From Saccharum officinarum (taxonomy: Eukaryota > Streptophyta > Magnoliopsida > Poales > Poaceae), in assembly GCA_020631735.1 (NCBI GenBank), contig CM036223.1, positions 11,406,143 through 11,470,142 on the forward strand: a DNA stretch of 64,000 nucleotides, given 5' to 3'. The translations under genes were made by a program, and so were the position numbers. Below are positions 33,081 through 44,878 of the stretch, one piece after another. Under the pieces are notes generated by a model. It saw only the letters and a list, made by a program, of their open reading frames with translations, was not told where the DNA came from and did not search any database. The first letter of the stretch is position 1. The number at the start of each line of letters is the position of its first letter.

Positions 33081-35278
33081 CTAGCGGAGGAAGCGGTCAA
33101 AAACTGGGGTAAAGGAATAGTAATGGTGCTGAGGCGATTCTCCCCTGTCGCCGCCGGGGTGGCCCCGCGCACTTAGCGCCGCCGTCCTTCCTCTCCGTTG
33201 ATGAGGGGGGGGAAGGGGGGTTCTGCGCACCCTGCGCCACCCCTCCCCGTTGTGGCTGGTTCCCCAGTGATTCGTACTTCCTCTCTGTCGGCATTTGGTC
33301 TTCTTCAGGTGGTGATTTCTGCGTTTAAGATCGTCACAACTTTGGTCAGTTCCCCATTCCCCACACTTACTTGACTCCATGTATCTTCCTGGTCTCAATC
33401 CTAGGCTGGGGAGGGTTGTTGAAGCTAAGATTAGATGCAAGTTTGGCACCTTGATAACTCCTGCCTCCTCCAATTCCCGTTCTTTCTTCCTTGTTGTTTC
33501 TTTTGGTAGATGTCATTACCGGCTATCTGTTCTTTCTGTTAGTTCAATTCTCCAAGTAGTGATCGGAGGTTTGACACATGATCTTCATGTTGTCTTTCTC
33601 TCTGATCGAGTTTTTTGTTTTTCTATCTCATCCCCTGATGTTGGCTTTCATATTTACAAGCTTAAATCTTTTGAATGTGAACAATTTAGATTGTTCTTCC
33701 ATCTTTGGAATGGTGGTGGGCCAAATTATGCTCTTGAATATCGACGCTGGCTTGATAAGGAATCAACTTCCTGGTTCACAATTTCTCGTAATGGTTCTTC
33801 TCAGGCTCAAAAGGTGAACCCCCTCACCGGAGCTAATGCAATTCCGGTGAGAAATCAGAGATTCAATTTGAACAAGCCTTTCAACGGTGACCTGCGCGAT
33901 CTTCTTTCGCGCCGTAACCCTCGGCTCTCCCCTCCTTCAAATTTTAAGTTCAAATCCAATGGTACTTGGGCCCAACACCTCTTTCACAACCGCCCCCTCC
34001 TGCTCCTTCCAATCAGGATATTGCTTTGGGATTTAACTCTTTTGGGCCGGGTATCCTGGGTAAGCAGCTGGCCTGTCAAAGACCTTTGGCCTCCTAGCCC
34101 TCTCGGGTGGCTACCACGCCATCTACTGACTTTCTGAACCCTCCTCCTCATTTCCCGTACCGCTCCGTCCCCCCTCCTAGTAAGCACCGAGTCCATTCAG
34201 CTTCCATCCCTACTGAGTCGCTGATTAGTGGGCCCGCAGCCCCCATTTTCTCTTCCTTTGGGGCACTGTTCAAGCACTTTACTGGTATTACTCCACCGCC
34301 TTTTGTTACTATTCCCTAGTCTCACGCCTGGCGTCTCAAGGCGCCAGACTTCGAAGGTGATGACGACGACAAGGTGGAGACCTCGGTGACATCGTCTTCC
34401 TCTTTAACTTGTCCTCTGGTCCCTGCTCCGCGCCGATTTTCCAATCTCAGTGAGTATGCGGCGGCTTGTCTTCGTGGTCCTCAACCTCCCCTCCCCATTA
34501 AACATGTTTTCTGGCGAGAAAACCCCACCCAATCTCCCCCTTCTTCTTTACCACAGGTGGGTATGGCTTTTCATCTGGTGGATCCTACCCCATTCATGTC
34601 GCCAGGAGCATAGCACATGGTGGTGAATGGGTGCCCGACGATGCATCGAGTGGTGACTGGTCACATTGCAGAGCAGAACAATGATCTCGCCATCGCCAAT
34701 TTCCTCCCGGCCCCTCATGGACCTACCACCTTCATGGCAATCCGTGATGACATCCAAGGTTTTTTTAACCCAACGCAACATTACTTTTGTCTCAATACAG
34801 CCCTACCCATTTGGGCAAGCATATGTTCGTTTTAGCTTCATCTTTGAGAGGGACATGCTGATTCAAGCGGGGCCTTAGCCATTGGGAAATGGTACTTCCA
34901 TTTACTTCACTGCTTACAACAGAGCTTGGAACAACCGCACAGCTGTGATGTCGCATGATGTATGGATTATGCTTCTTGGTCTGAACATTGACCTTTAGGC
35001 TCAGCCACTTTTGGAGAAGGCAATTTCCTCTTTTGGTTTACTCCTAGTTTGGGAAGAGGACTGATATCACCTTGCTAGAGCAGTTGTCAGGGTTAGAGTC
35101 TCTAGCCTTAAAGACATTCCTTGGTTCTTTGTGTTCACTGAGGGGAACAACTTTGAATCAAACAGTTGGTGTGTTCAGTGTGAGATCCTTCAGGCAAATA
35201 TGCTAGGTGGTGCACCTCAAGATGAAGATTTCCCTCCTCATGATGACAACTTCAACCCCAATGCCTTTCATTTCTAGG
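33081..35278 (+). mobile_element. LINE (L1-type) ORF1 remnant with in-frame stops
   Basis: 33379-34137 encodes RSFFLVVSFGRCHYRLSVLS, then VGFHIYKLKSFECEQFRLFF and HLWNGGGPNYALEYRRWLD. 34660-35270 encodes TAYNRAWNNRTAVMSHDVWI followed by MLLGLNIDL, ARAVVRVRVSSLKDIPWFF and NSWCVQCEILQ. These resemble ORF1 of grass L1 elements, whose product is an RNA-binding particle protein; the similarity is from memory. Several stops (for example in NIDL*AQP and WEED*YHL) and frame changes show decay. The block begins at the broken end of the LRR gene and ends against an Athila-like fragment in the opposite orientation, so both ends are truncated. Confidence 0.65.
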
Positions 35279-35847
35279 GTAACGGAGTGACTGGTCCGCT
35301 AGCTGCAGGCACATCGAGGTTGGATCGAGCTTTGCATGTGGAAGTTTATCGAAGATCGCCTTGGGCATCACACTGACACTTGCTCCAAGGTCGCACAACA
35401 CATTGTCAAAATGTTGATCTCCAATTGAACAGTCGATAGTGGGGCATCCTAGATCCTTCTTCTTGATTGATGTGTTGAGGATGGCCGCACTACACTCTTC
35501 TATCAGCTTGATCACTTTAGTTGTAGGCAGTGATCTTTTATTGTTAAGGATGTCTCGAACATACTTTGCATAGGTGGGAACTTGCAACGCATCTAACAAA
35601 GGGACATTGATATATAATTTTTGAATAATCTCAACAAACTTACTGAACTGTGCATCCATCTTGAGTTTTCGATCTCTGCGTGGGAAGGGTAAGATATTGG
35701 TGTCTTGGAAATCTTGCACTTGTGGTTGAACTTCTTCTACTTCATCATCCTTTTCTTCTGTCACTATGGGTATCACTGGTACTGGTTGTCTTCTCTGTGC
35801 CCCTTCTGGATAAGGTGGGTCTTTAGTGGTTTTACCATGTCTGGTGG
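35277..35847 (-). mobile_element. Athila-like Gypsy fragment: gag end and aspartic protease
   Basis: The minus-strand frame (upstream end 35847, continuing from 37670) reads VEIIQKLYINVPLLDALQVP, TYAKYVRDILNNKRSLPT and EECSAAILNTSIKKKDLG, then the protease block GDQHFDNVLCDLGASVSVMP with the catalytic triplet as DLG. This arrangement, gag followed by DLGAS protease, is typical of plant Athila/Tat Gypsy elements. The reading continues across the inserted LTR (MTT, then HGKTTKDPPYPEG), so the two parts were one ORF. Reverse transcriptase and integrase are missing and the fragment stops at 35277. Confidence 0.8.
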
Positions 35848-36727
35848 TGAAAGGTCTTGATGGCTAGAGGGGGGTGAATAGCCTTTTAAAATTTTCTACA
35901 AAGACAAGCTAAACAAGTTTATCAATATAACAAATAGCGAGATGCAAATTTTGCTTAGCCTACGGGGTGTTTGCAAGCCACCTAACCAATTCACAATTCT
36001 AGTATTTGCACTCAACCGCACAAGTCAAACCGAGAAGATAACTACAACTACAACTAGCAAACTACACAAAGGAGCTACTAAAGCAAAGATAACTAAGAAA
36101 GTAATGCGGAGTTGAGTTGGGAGAGTTTCACCGAGGGGCGAAGTAATGAGCCAACCAATATGATCAACAATGAATATCAAGACAACCAAACACCGGGATC
36201 AATCAATCACAATATGAAAGTGATAACATGAAGATTTATCCCGAGGTTCACGTGCTTGCCGGCACGCTAGTCCCCGTTGTGTCCCTCTTCACCACGTGGT
36301 TCGGTGGCTAATCGGTCACACACCGAGCCTCTCAAAAGGCACCACAAGAACCTACCAAATGGTAAAAGGTTGCAAATGATACGAGCAATTCACTAATGTT
36401 GCCTTTGGTGCTTCACCGAGGTAGGCACAAACCCCTCACAATCACCAGAGGTGGCCAAGAACAATCACCAACTCTTGCCAACACCTCCAAGCTGCTCCAA
36501 GCCATCTAGGTGGCGGCAACCACCAAGAGAAATAAGAATCCCACAGCAAATCAACCACCAAGTGCCAACTAGATGCAATCTCACAATGCAAATGCACTTG
36601 GATCACTCAATCTCACTTCGAATATGCAAAGAAGCAAGAGAGATGAGTGGGAGGGGAGTTGCTTAGCTCAAAGTGCTTATAAGTATGTCAAATGTTCAAG
36701 AGATAGAGCCTTGAGCCGACCAACGAG

Positions 36728-36735
36728 TATTTATA
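36728..36735 (-). promoter_or_regulatory. TATA box of second-family solo LTR copy B
   Basis: TATAAATA on the minus strand, about 50 bp downstream (in LTR orientation) of the CGGACGC motif array. Confidence 0.6.
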
Positions 36736-36784
36736 GACGTACCCCTTCGAATATAGCCGTTAGAAACTTGAAACAGCCGACGTC

Positions 36785-37150
36785 GTGATGACTGGACGCG
36801 CTGGTCCAACTGACTGGACGCGCCGGTCGCACAACGGCTAAGTCACGAAGCACCGACCGGACGCGCTCGTCGCGCAGACCAGACGCGCTGGTCCCGTGAC
36901 TAATCGGACACGCTGGTCAAGCCTGAGCAGCGCACAACGAAACAGTGACCGGACGCGCTGCAGAACTGACCGGATGCCACAGTGCCAGCGTCCGGTTGAA
37001 GTCCAGTAAGCTCCCTGAATGACCGGACATGTCCGGTCGACAGTGACCGGACGCGCTGCGCGTTCGATCAACAAACTGAAACAAGCGCAGACACTGAACG
37101 CTGACCAGACGCGTCCGGTCAAATAGAGTCCACGTCCGGTCTAGCATCCG
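36785..37150 (-). repeat. CGGACGC motif array in LTR copy B
   Basis: More than a dozen degenerate copies of a GGACGCGCTGGTC / GACCGGACGCG unit lie in about 365 bp, in mixed order and spacing. The block is much richer in GC than the rest of the LTR. Equivalent blocks occur in copies A, C and D, with different unit arrangement. Confidence 0.75.
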
Positions 37151-37669
37151 GTCACCTCTGTGACCTCCGTTCGCCTCTGTTTCTTTTTCGACTTCCGGCG
37201 TAGGGAGAGAGGACCCCAAACCCTCTCTACCGCTCAAACTTCAATGCCATCGCAAAAGTGCTAACACCACCAAGTGATCACGTCATGTGCGAGTGTGTTA
37301 GCATTTTCACAATCATTTTTCGAGGCGTTATTAGTTCTATCCAAATGCATATGATTATGAAATGCACACCTAGAGGCACTTAGGAGTTCAATAGCCGTGT
37401 CATTCCCCTCTTTATAGTACGGCTATCTATCCTATAATGTAACCACACCCACTAGGTGTCTTGGTTACTAAAACACAACCCTTAAGCACATACCTTTGCC
37501 TTGATCACGTAGGGTTGCGTCCAAGTCCAAGTGTGGCCATCATGATCACCATGTCCATCTTGCCACCAACCTTGGAATGTACTAATCCTCATATGCTACA
37601 TGCAACTTAGGCATAGGATTAGTACTTAGGCATTGTCACTAATTATCAACACCAAACATAGGACTTTCA

Positions 37670-38587
37670 GGTGGTCATACCCTTGACCTGCTCATTGTTA
37701 GTGGCAAAAGAAGCAGTTAATCGTGATAATTGAGTTTCTACCTTTTTATTATGATCAAGTTGGTGTTTTATAGCAGAAGAAAAGTTATCCATTTTAGTAT
37801 TTATATCCTCTAAAATTTTATCATTAGAAGCAAGTTTCTTAACAATAGTATCATTAATTCTAGCTTGTTCCAAAAATAAATTTCGTAGAGGGAGTTGCTT
37901 AAAATTGGAAGAATTATTAAAATTGCCTGAGTACTTAGCTGGATATGTAGTCTGTTGCTTTTGATGCCATCTTTGCTTTTGCAGCGTGGAAGAGTTGTTG
38001 ATGATGTTTGCATCTTCTTGAATCTTTGGAATTTCCATTCCTAGGTACTCTTCACATCTGGTCTGAGCATCGAATGAATCTTGAATTGCTTGATGATCTT
38101 TCTTGAAATTGGCTCTTTGGTCAAGCCAGTTCAACAGTGTATCCATCTTTGTTGATAGTGCACACACTTCTTCTGGAACTTCTTCAATCTGGCGACAGCG
38201 TTGAGTGTTGTCTTATTTCCAACTCTGGTTCTTTTCTATCTTCTCCATCAGATATTCTGCTTTTCCAAGAGTGAGTGGCATGAATAAACCTCCAGCAGTA
38301 GCATCTAGTTGCTCACGCGATCTTTGGGTTAATCCATAGTAGAATCTATGCACGCCACCCAGCATAGAGGTGGCATTGTCTTGCACATGGTGGGTTATGC
38401 GCGTGGTGGAATTGTGCGTGGTGGAATGCAGTGTTTGAATCACTTTCACATATGGCTCTCTGTTTGCTCTGCTGCTTCCAGTACATTGCCTTGTCCTTGA
38501 TTGCTTGATGCAACCGATCCCTTGCAGTGTTCCTAACTTGTAACTCTTGTGTAGATAGGGGTCATGATTCTTCGAAGAAATCAAACA
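37670..38587 (-). mobile_element. Athila-like Gypsy fragment: gag
   Basis: On the minus strand, 38584-38213 encodes GGVHRFYYGLTQRSREQLDA and TAGGLFMPLTLGKAEYLMEK, the usual retrotransposon gag signature of plant Gypsy elements. 38167-37670 encodes the following coiled, Gln/Asn-rich part (IVKKLASNDKILEDINTKMD). A stop separates the two frames near 38215. The part upstream of the signature is degenerate. The fragment joins directly to the protease part at 35847 across the solo LTR. The N-terminal gag and the element's own LTR are absent. It abuts LINE DNA at 38588. Confidence 0.75.
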
Positions 38588-38928
38588 GCTGAATGAGAAA
38601 TTGGCAATTGTGTATAAGTTCAGAGGGTGCCCTAAAACACCGTGACCAAACCTTTATCGTGACCCTGGTTGCCTTGATGCACGCTACCAGCTTCCCTGCA
38701 ACATCAGCACATGCCGGATCCTGTTGCCAACTCACTTGTATTGTAGGCATTAGAGATTGGTGGTTTAGCCAAAAGCGTTCAAAGCGAAAAAAGCCAGCTC
38801 TGGGAAGGTTGGTAGACAGGGAGAGAAGGAGAGGTGTGTGGTTGGAGGTGGGCTTGGGGAGGGATGAAAGAGTGGTGAGAGGGAACATGACATTCAGATC
38901 ATTGTTAGTGAAGGCACAGTCCAATTTT
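38588..38928 (-). mobile_element. LINE ORF2 fragment fused in frame to a receptor kinase
   Basis: The minus strand encodes AKLDCAFTNNDLNVMFPLTT, then LSSLPKPTSNHTPLLLSLST and PRAGFFRFERFWLNHQ, a stretch that follows the endonuclease domain in ORF2 of grass L1-type LINEs. It begins straight after the kinase motif SNILL, in the same frame, and ends against the Athila-like fragment. No poly-A tail, reverse transcriptase core or target duplication is present, so it may be filler from repair or a remnant cut by later insertions. Confidence 0.7.
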
Positions 38929-41101
38929 GCTAGTAAGATGTTACTGCTTGTGATATCTCGATGGATTATAGTAGGTGGGTTGCACTCATAGTGCAGATAA
39001 TATATTGCTTGAGCTACATCTTTTACAAGAGCAACTCTTTTCTGCCAGTCAAATTCCTTGGCTAGTTCCTCATTTTCTAGAGTGACATGGAGGCTTCCCC
39101 TCTGAATGTACTCGTAGACAAGAAAACTATACTCTGGGTGGGAGCAGAACCCATAAAGCTTGACAATGCTTCGCTGTCGGATTTGCACTAATATTTCCAT
39201 TTCACTGTTAAATCTCCTTTCATCGATCAACTCTTCTTCAGTGGAGTGAAGTCTCTTCACAACAACCAGTTGTCCATCTTGGAGTTGTGCTTTGTAGACC
39301 TTGCCATATCCTCCTTCTCCAATGATGTACTTGTTGTCAAAATTTTCAGTTGCCCTGATTATATCCTCAAATGCTAGCCTCCCATCGACGTTCCAAACAG
39401 AGAACACATCTCTTCCTTCAGTGGCCACACTTTCTTGCAATTTTCTCCTTTTGCAGGTAAGCATTACAGTGCAAATAACTATCGAAAGAACAAGAAAAAA
39501 TGCACACAGGGGAAGGACTACCATCAGGTTGGATCTCTTTTTGTGCTAATTGAATGCAGGAGCTGGATAACAAGGTGGAAGGCCAGAGAGATTGCCACAT
39601 ATACCATTATTATGGAGAAACCAGGCTACCAAAGCACTGCGAAACAAGCCTCCTGTTCATAGTTGTCCTTCCAATTTGTTGTATGACACATCAAGCGTTG
39701 AAAGGCTAGGCATGCTTGCAAATGATGATGGAATACTTCCGCTGAACTTATTGTGGGACAGATTTAGGTATATTAACATCATCAGCCTGCCAAGCTGTTG
39801 TGGCAATACACCATCGAACCTGTTGTTGCTGAGATCTAACATACTTTGCAAGCTTGCAATATTTCCGATTTCATCAGGCAGATTTCCACTGAGTCTGTTG
39901 TTTTTGGTGTTAAGGAGAATTAGTTTGGTGCAGTCTCCCAGCAACTTGGGTATTGGCCCACTCAAATTGTTTTTAGATATGTCAAGGTATTCCAGGTTTG
40001 TCTGTCTCCCCAACTGAGACAGGATGGGTCCTGATAATTGATTCGATGCCAAGCTAAGGTTGTATAAGTTTGTCAAGTTACCCAGCTCTGGTGGTATTCT
40101 TCCTGCTAGCTGGTTGGAATAGAGTGATAGAACTCCTAGTTTGGATAACCTTAACAACTCTAGGGGATTGCTCTAGTGATATAGTTTTCTGCTACGTTGA
40201 GCACAACCAGGTTTGAGCATGCCCCCCAATTTGGTGAGAGCTCTCCAGTGAGTCTGTTAGACATCAGGTTCATGAGCTGGAGATGTGGATGAACACTAAA
40301 TCCTTAAGATATATCTCCTATGAGTTGGTTCCAGCCTAATAAAACCTGAATTAGGCTTGTACATGACTTCAGGCTCTTTGGAATAGGACCATCAAACATG
40401 TTGTGGTCAGCATTAAACATCTCAAGGCGACCACCCTTACATACATTTGAGGGCAAACGGCCTGTGAAGGAGTTGTAACCCAAAAAAAGAGCGACTAAAC
40501 CTGTGATATTTTCAATTTCTGGAGGTAGAGCACCGGACAATCGGTTGTAGTTCATGGTTAATGCTGTCATCTGGCTCAGGTTGCCAACTGATGGTGGTAC
40601 CGATCCATACAGTTGATTCTCACCCAACCCCAAAATATCAATATTCACTAGGTTGCCAATATTATGGGGTATTGTACCGGTCAACTGGTTTTCTGATAGG
40701 TCCAACTATAGTAGCCCTGTGAAATTTACTATACAGGGAGGAATGAGGCCAGAAATATTGTTGGCGAACATGAGGAAATACTGGAGATTAACAAGATTGC
40801 ATAGTCCAGGGGGTATGGAATTGGTTAGCTGATTATCGCTAATGTCTACGTTTTGTAGATTTGTAAGATTTCCTATGCTTGGGGGAATGGAGCCATGAAA
40901 TTTGTTCTTGGCCAAAGTGAACTCCATGAGATTTACTAGATTGCCAATTTCATCGAGAAATGGCCCTGTCATTTCATTGCGGTGCAGATAGAATGTGTTT
41001 AGCATTGTGAGGTTGGTTAGTGATATCGGGATTTGAGAGGTGAGGTTATTGATTGAAATTTGCAGGCATAACATCATGAGGTTGCTTCTGAGCCATAACA
41101 T
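38929..41101 (-). pseudogene. LRR receptor-like kinase pseudogene (MIK2-like), truncated at both ends
   Basis: Read from 41101 down, the minus strand gives about twenty plant-type LRRs (for example IPPSIGNLTNLQNVDISDNQ and LTGTIPHNIGNLVNIDILGL). There are stops at about 40706 and 40303 and a frame change near 40160. From 39524 come a membrane span (VVLPLCAFFLVLSIVICTVM) with basic stop-transfer residues, then a kinase with glycine loop GEGGYGKVYKA, Lys in VVVKRL, and catalytic loop HRDITSSNILL. The DFG loop and the whole C-lobe are replaced by LINE DNA at 38928. The LRR N-terminal cap is missing at the 41101 end. Such receptors sense peptides or cell-wall damage at the plasma membrane. This copy is dead. 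Confidence 0.88.
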
Positions 41102-41730
41102 GCTCTTACTAAGTTGCTATTGGAATTGTTGCAGCTCACAAACATCTTGTTGACAGAGAACAAGGTGCTAAAGCTGGCTGATTTTGGGCTGGCAAAAATG
41201 CTAGAAATGGAGGAGACCAAGGTGTTCACAGATGTGAGGGGAACCATTGGGTACATGGATCCCGAGTACATCACACACTAAGCTCACTTGTGCGAGTGAC
41301 ATATACAGTTTTGGTGTTGTCGCTCTGCAGCTTCTGTTCGGAAGGAAGGTTATAGAACTTGACATTGTTGCACGTGATTCACTTACAAAGAAGGTAAACA
41401 TATATTTACTGAGCAAGGCTTGGTTATGTTCATTTACAGCATTATGATCCCTTGTATTTCCATTAAATATTTGACAATATGAAGTTTTCATTTTTTTATT
41501 TGCAGGCCAAGGATGTAGTGAGTGGGAAAAAGGCACTGGAGGAATTCATAGATCCACGTGTTAGAGATGATGTTATCATAGAAGATTTCATGTTAATACT
41601 GAAAATTGCAGTCCTTTGTGTTGCGAGTTCAAGTGTAGGGCGCCCCACCATAAAAGATGTGTTCGAGGAGATGGACAAAGCCTTGAGAAATACAACCATA
41701 AAGGTTCAGATTTTATCATCTATTGCATAG
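41102..41730 (+). pseudogene. Receptor-like kinase C-terminal fragment, two exons
   Basis: After an acceptor-like TTGTTGCAG (about 41134-41142) the plus strand encodes NILLTENKVLKLADFGLAKM with an intact DFG, then TDVRGTIGYMDPEYITH (activation segment) and ASDIYSFGVVALQLLFGRKV. One extra base near 41280 (CACACACTAAGCTC) breaks the frame. Exon 2 starts near 41506 after TTTGCAG and encodes KALEEFIDPRVRDDVIIEDF and SVGRPTIKDVFEEMDKAL, the RLK subdomain XI region, ending at TAG near 41728. There is no N-lobe. The sequence differs from the kinase on the opposite strand at 38929-39524, so it comes from another receptor subfamily. The two fragments meet head to head at 41101. Confidence 0.82.
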
Positions 41731-42076
41731 TCTTTTAAACTGATCTGTGGTAGATATACTCTTAACTAATGTAAAACATTTTTCTTTGGAGTTACACTGT
41801 TGCCTACAAATCCTTGCATTCTAGCTACGATGGGTCGTATTAATATTATCATTTCGCAGACTAAAGCAAGGGAGATGAATGCAGCAATTTTGGTCGGTCA
41901 GTATGCAAAAGTATTGGATGTATAGATTGTATTATGCCTTCAGATATTACAACAACCGCATGGAAGTTCCAAGGTCATACTTCCATCACATGGGTAAAAG
42001 GTTCTGACGAAGATGCTCTGCGTGAACAGATTTGACAAAGATGTCGTTGCACTGTGGTGACTTGTAGCACTATTAG
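41731..42076. other. Short non-coding stretch
   Basis: AT-rich sequence following the kinase fragment, probably its old 3' flank. I see no gene, repeat end or conserved motif. Confidence 0.4.
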
Positions 42077-42660
42077 TTATATGATAGCGACAGGCTTGTG
42101 TAGTTGCCCGCACATGTTGATACTTAAAGTTTTGTGTAAGCACTTGTAATTAAATGAAGTGAAGAACCTATATGTAAAGTTGTGATAGAATGAACCTATA
42201 TGCCGTGGGTCATTACCTTGTGAAGTTGTGATAGAATGGTCTGAGCAACGATGCTTCTGACTTCCTGAAGTTCCTGTGCAGCTTGAGCACAGCAGAACCA
42301 CCCTGACCAAGTCATCCTTGCGCGTGCAGTGACTGTATATTGTCGGGATGCGATCAGCTAACGCTTCATCCATGTGCCAGACATCATTCCAGAAGGACGT
42401 TGCGGAGCCGTCTTTGATGGCCACGGTGGTTAGAACCTGGTATAGCGGCAGGATTGACCTCAAACATGTCCCAGTGGTATCCTTGCAGGCCACCCTTAAG
42501 AGTTGCCAAATTGGTGTGCTGTCTGACCCAAGCCAGCAGCTAGTTCATTTTCAGCGCCCAAACTCAGCCAACTGTATGGCGGACGTGAACGTGAGCGTTC
42601 GCCACAGCTACCGTGTCTACGTTTCATGCAGGAAGCAAACAGGCATTATGTTTTTTCGTT
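42077..42660 (-). mobile_element. LINE ORF2 C-terminal remnant
   Basis: On the minus strand, 42493-42240 encodes TTVAIKDGSATSFWNDVWHM followed by DEALADRIPTIYSHCTRKDD, the region between reverse transcriptase and the zf-RVT domain of plant L1 LINEs. Frames and stops around it show decay. Upstream minus-strand sequence to 42660 has related but unreadable coding composition. It is separate from the LINE pieces at 2966 and 38588. Confidence 0.65.
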
Positions 42661-43237
42661 GAAAGGTACACTATGTCAGGGTTCTGGTGGTTGTGGCCCC
42701 TGAACTAGGTTATTGTCATGCCCGAGTTTTTTTTAGAAAGGATATACTATTATAAATAAACTAAAAAAAATGAAAATCAGCCAAATCTTGCCCACTGGTT
42801 CAGCAAACCGGCCCAAAAAACGACGATCCGCCCCTTATCGTTCGTGTGGCGGCGAGCTAGCCGGCACAAGTCGCTGCCCGGCTCAATCTGTGCTGCCACC
42901 ACCGAACTTGTTGTTCGGCTGCGCCACCCCCATTTATCTTTTCCACGACGGTTGCCAGCCCAAATTATATCCAATTACACAAACAGGTTGCATTCATTCA
43001 TTCAACAAAAACCAACCAAATCGAAGTAGATAAAAATATTGCTCAACAAAAACCAAATGATGACAGCTGTCTGCCTGAATTATCACTAAGACTGTGTCCC
43101 ACACGACTGTCATAATAGGCTGTGAGCTCAACTACAGGCACACCACACTGGACAAGTTCACCAGTACATACATAAAAGACTGTCTGCAGACACAAGTAAT
43201 AAATTCTAGATTCACCTTATTTGTCCTGGATTCCTGA
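42661..43237. other. 3' flank of the DUF1618 gene, non-coding
   Basis: 42661-42780 is AT-rich with A-runs. 42790-42960 is GC-rich without a believable protein. 42960-43237 is likely 3' untranslated region of the minus-strand gene. No polyadenylation signal is assigned. Confidence 0.4.
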
Positions 43238-44878
43238 TTAGTTCTTAACATGCACCTCAGATGGTTCACCATGTTCTTGCTTAGCTAGCTTAATACCATG
43301 CCCCATATTGTGCTGCTTTGCAGTTCGTTTAGATGGTTCAACTGTGCCTGCATCAAAGAGAATATCTCATGAGGAAAAAAATCACTAAAGAAAGAACTGT
43401 TTTCATGCCTCAGGCATAACTAGCAAAAAAAAGGTAACATAAAAGTAGGAATTAACTATCCAATCCAGGTTCATGTTGGTCAAATGTATTGTCATCAGTT
43501 AAAAACACAGAGGAACTTAATTTCTGTCATAAAAGCAAATTCAATAACATATATGTCCCATAAGAGGAACAGGCTGAACACAATTCCTTGGCTGCATATC
43601 ATCTGCCACTAAAATGTTGAGCCAAGCTTACAAACAGAACACAAATTAAGAAAAACACAAATCACAAACTTATTCCAATTGAATTTTCAGGAGGATTTGT
43701 ATAGTCAACTGATATAACTATGCCAATAATGTACTCACATATATAACCTTCCATAGCATCAATATCACCAAGCCCTAGACCCTACAGAACAGAAATGTAC
43801 CAACAAAATAATAATTCCCTAAAACTTAAACATCACAAGCAGTCACATACAAAACCACATATTGAACCTACAAGGGTACAGAAGTTACCTGTAACCTTCC
43901 TCAGATACCTGCAGATCTCACTGCTGAAGATGTTGTCAGTCAAAATGAAGGTCTTCTGGGCATCAAGCTGAGCCAATCCTCGAAGCACTCCCTTCCCCAC
44001 ATCAATAGCAAGAAACACTTCAAACTTGGAAGCACTCCCTTCCGCACACAAATGTTTGATTGTAGAAAGCAAGTAAACAGTATCATCATCCATGCTTATG
44101 ATGGGGCATGACATATGAAGCTCCTTCAACATTTGTGTGGTCTTGCTGCAGCGAAGCATATCCAACAAATTAGAAGGACACACGTTGCTGGCATCAAAGG
44201 TGACATCTTTAACATCAATTTCTGAGTGACGGTGCCAGCAGTTATCCAACGGTTGGGAATCAAAATCAACTGGTATTTTCATGGTCCATGTTGTTGCCTT
44301 CCATCCATCGTTGAAGACCCTGAGTTCCCCTGATTTATTGCGCACCCACTCCGTGTAGGAGTAGGAAGCAGGTGCCCTATTCAGCTCTCTTGGTGACCAG
44401 GATTCCGTCTTAATATACTTGATTGAGTCTCTGTTTCTGCTGACGGTTACATCACGGAAATTGTAAGGGTCAAGTTCCATGAGGAGCCGATTCCAGTTGC
44501 CCCTTGCCGGCACCGGCAGTGGGACATCCTGGAGCACAGGGCACTTGTTGAGCAAGTCGCAGAAGAAGATGCCACGCCAGAGGTCTACCCAGGCGACTGT
44601 GCCATCCTCACCGCTGATTGCAATGGTCTTCTCAGTCTCATGGTACAGCCTGTCTTCGGTAGTATCAGGTAAAGGGATTAACCTGTCCCTGACGAAATCA
44701 CTCACAGACACCACCTTGGAGATCCACCCCTTGGAGGAATTGCAGGACTTGTACAGGTGGAGGTCGAAATCCCACCTAATGAGGACGCGACCCTTGTACA
44801 CAGGGGCCCTAACAACGAGGGCGGCGATGGCATACCAGGCGCCGTCTTCGCGGCTAAGGAGGACACTTCGCGGCTAAG
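43238..44878 (-). CDS. DUF1618-domain protein, three exons, 5' end missing
   Basis: Exons on the minus strand: 44878-43889, 43774-43739 (36 bp) and 43347-43238, with GT-AG introns and agreeing phases, ending in TAA at 43240-43238. Exon 1 reads SREDGAWYAIAALVVRAPVY, then VAWVDLWRGIFFCDLLNKCP, the conserved DUF1618 core, then WTMKIPVDFDSQ and SKFEVFLAIDVGKGVLRG. Exons 2 and 3 give GLGDIDAMEGYI and a hydrophilic tail (KLAKQEHGEPSEVHVKN). About the first 100-150 residues of the family are absent: the frame meets TAG near 44879 and there is no ATG. DUF1618 is a large grass-expanded family of unknown biochemical role. Because the remaining ~370 codons are open, this is either a recent truncation or an exon whose upstream partner is lost. 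Confidence 0.8.

Larger units (their letters stand above)
35848..37669 (-). mobile_element. Second LTR family, copy B: solo LTR with 5-bp target duplication
   Basis: 1822 bp, TGAAAGGTCTTGATGG...AGGACTTTCA, flanked by GGTGG at 35843-35847 and 37670-37674. TG...CA ends, 5-bp duplications and no interior make it a solo LTR. It sits inside the Athila-like gag-protease ORF. A minus-strand TATA box is at 36728-36735, and the DNA just upstream of it in LTR orientation (36785-37150) is packed with GACCGGACGCGCTGGTC-like units. No coding region is seen. Copies A, C and D belong to the same family. Confidence 0.92.

Noticed and set aside
36785..37150. CRISPR-like or satellite array
   Set aside because: Units are degenerate, irregularly spaced and part of a solo LTR in a plant genome. 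There are no regular spacers.
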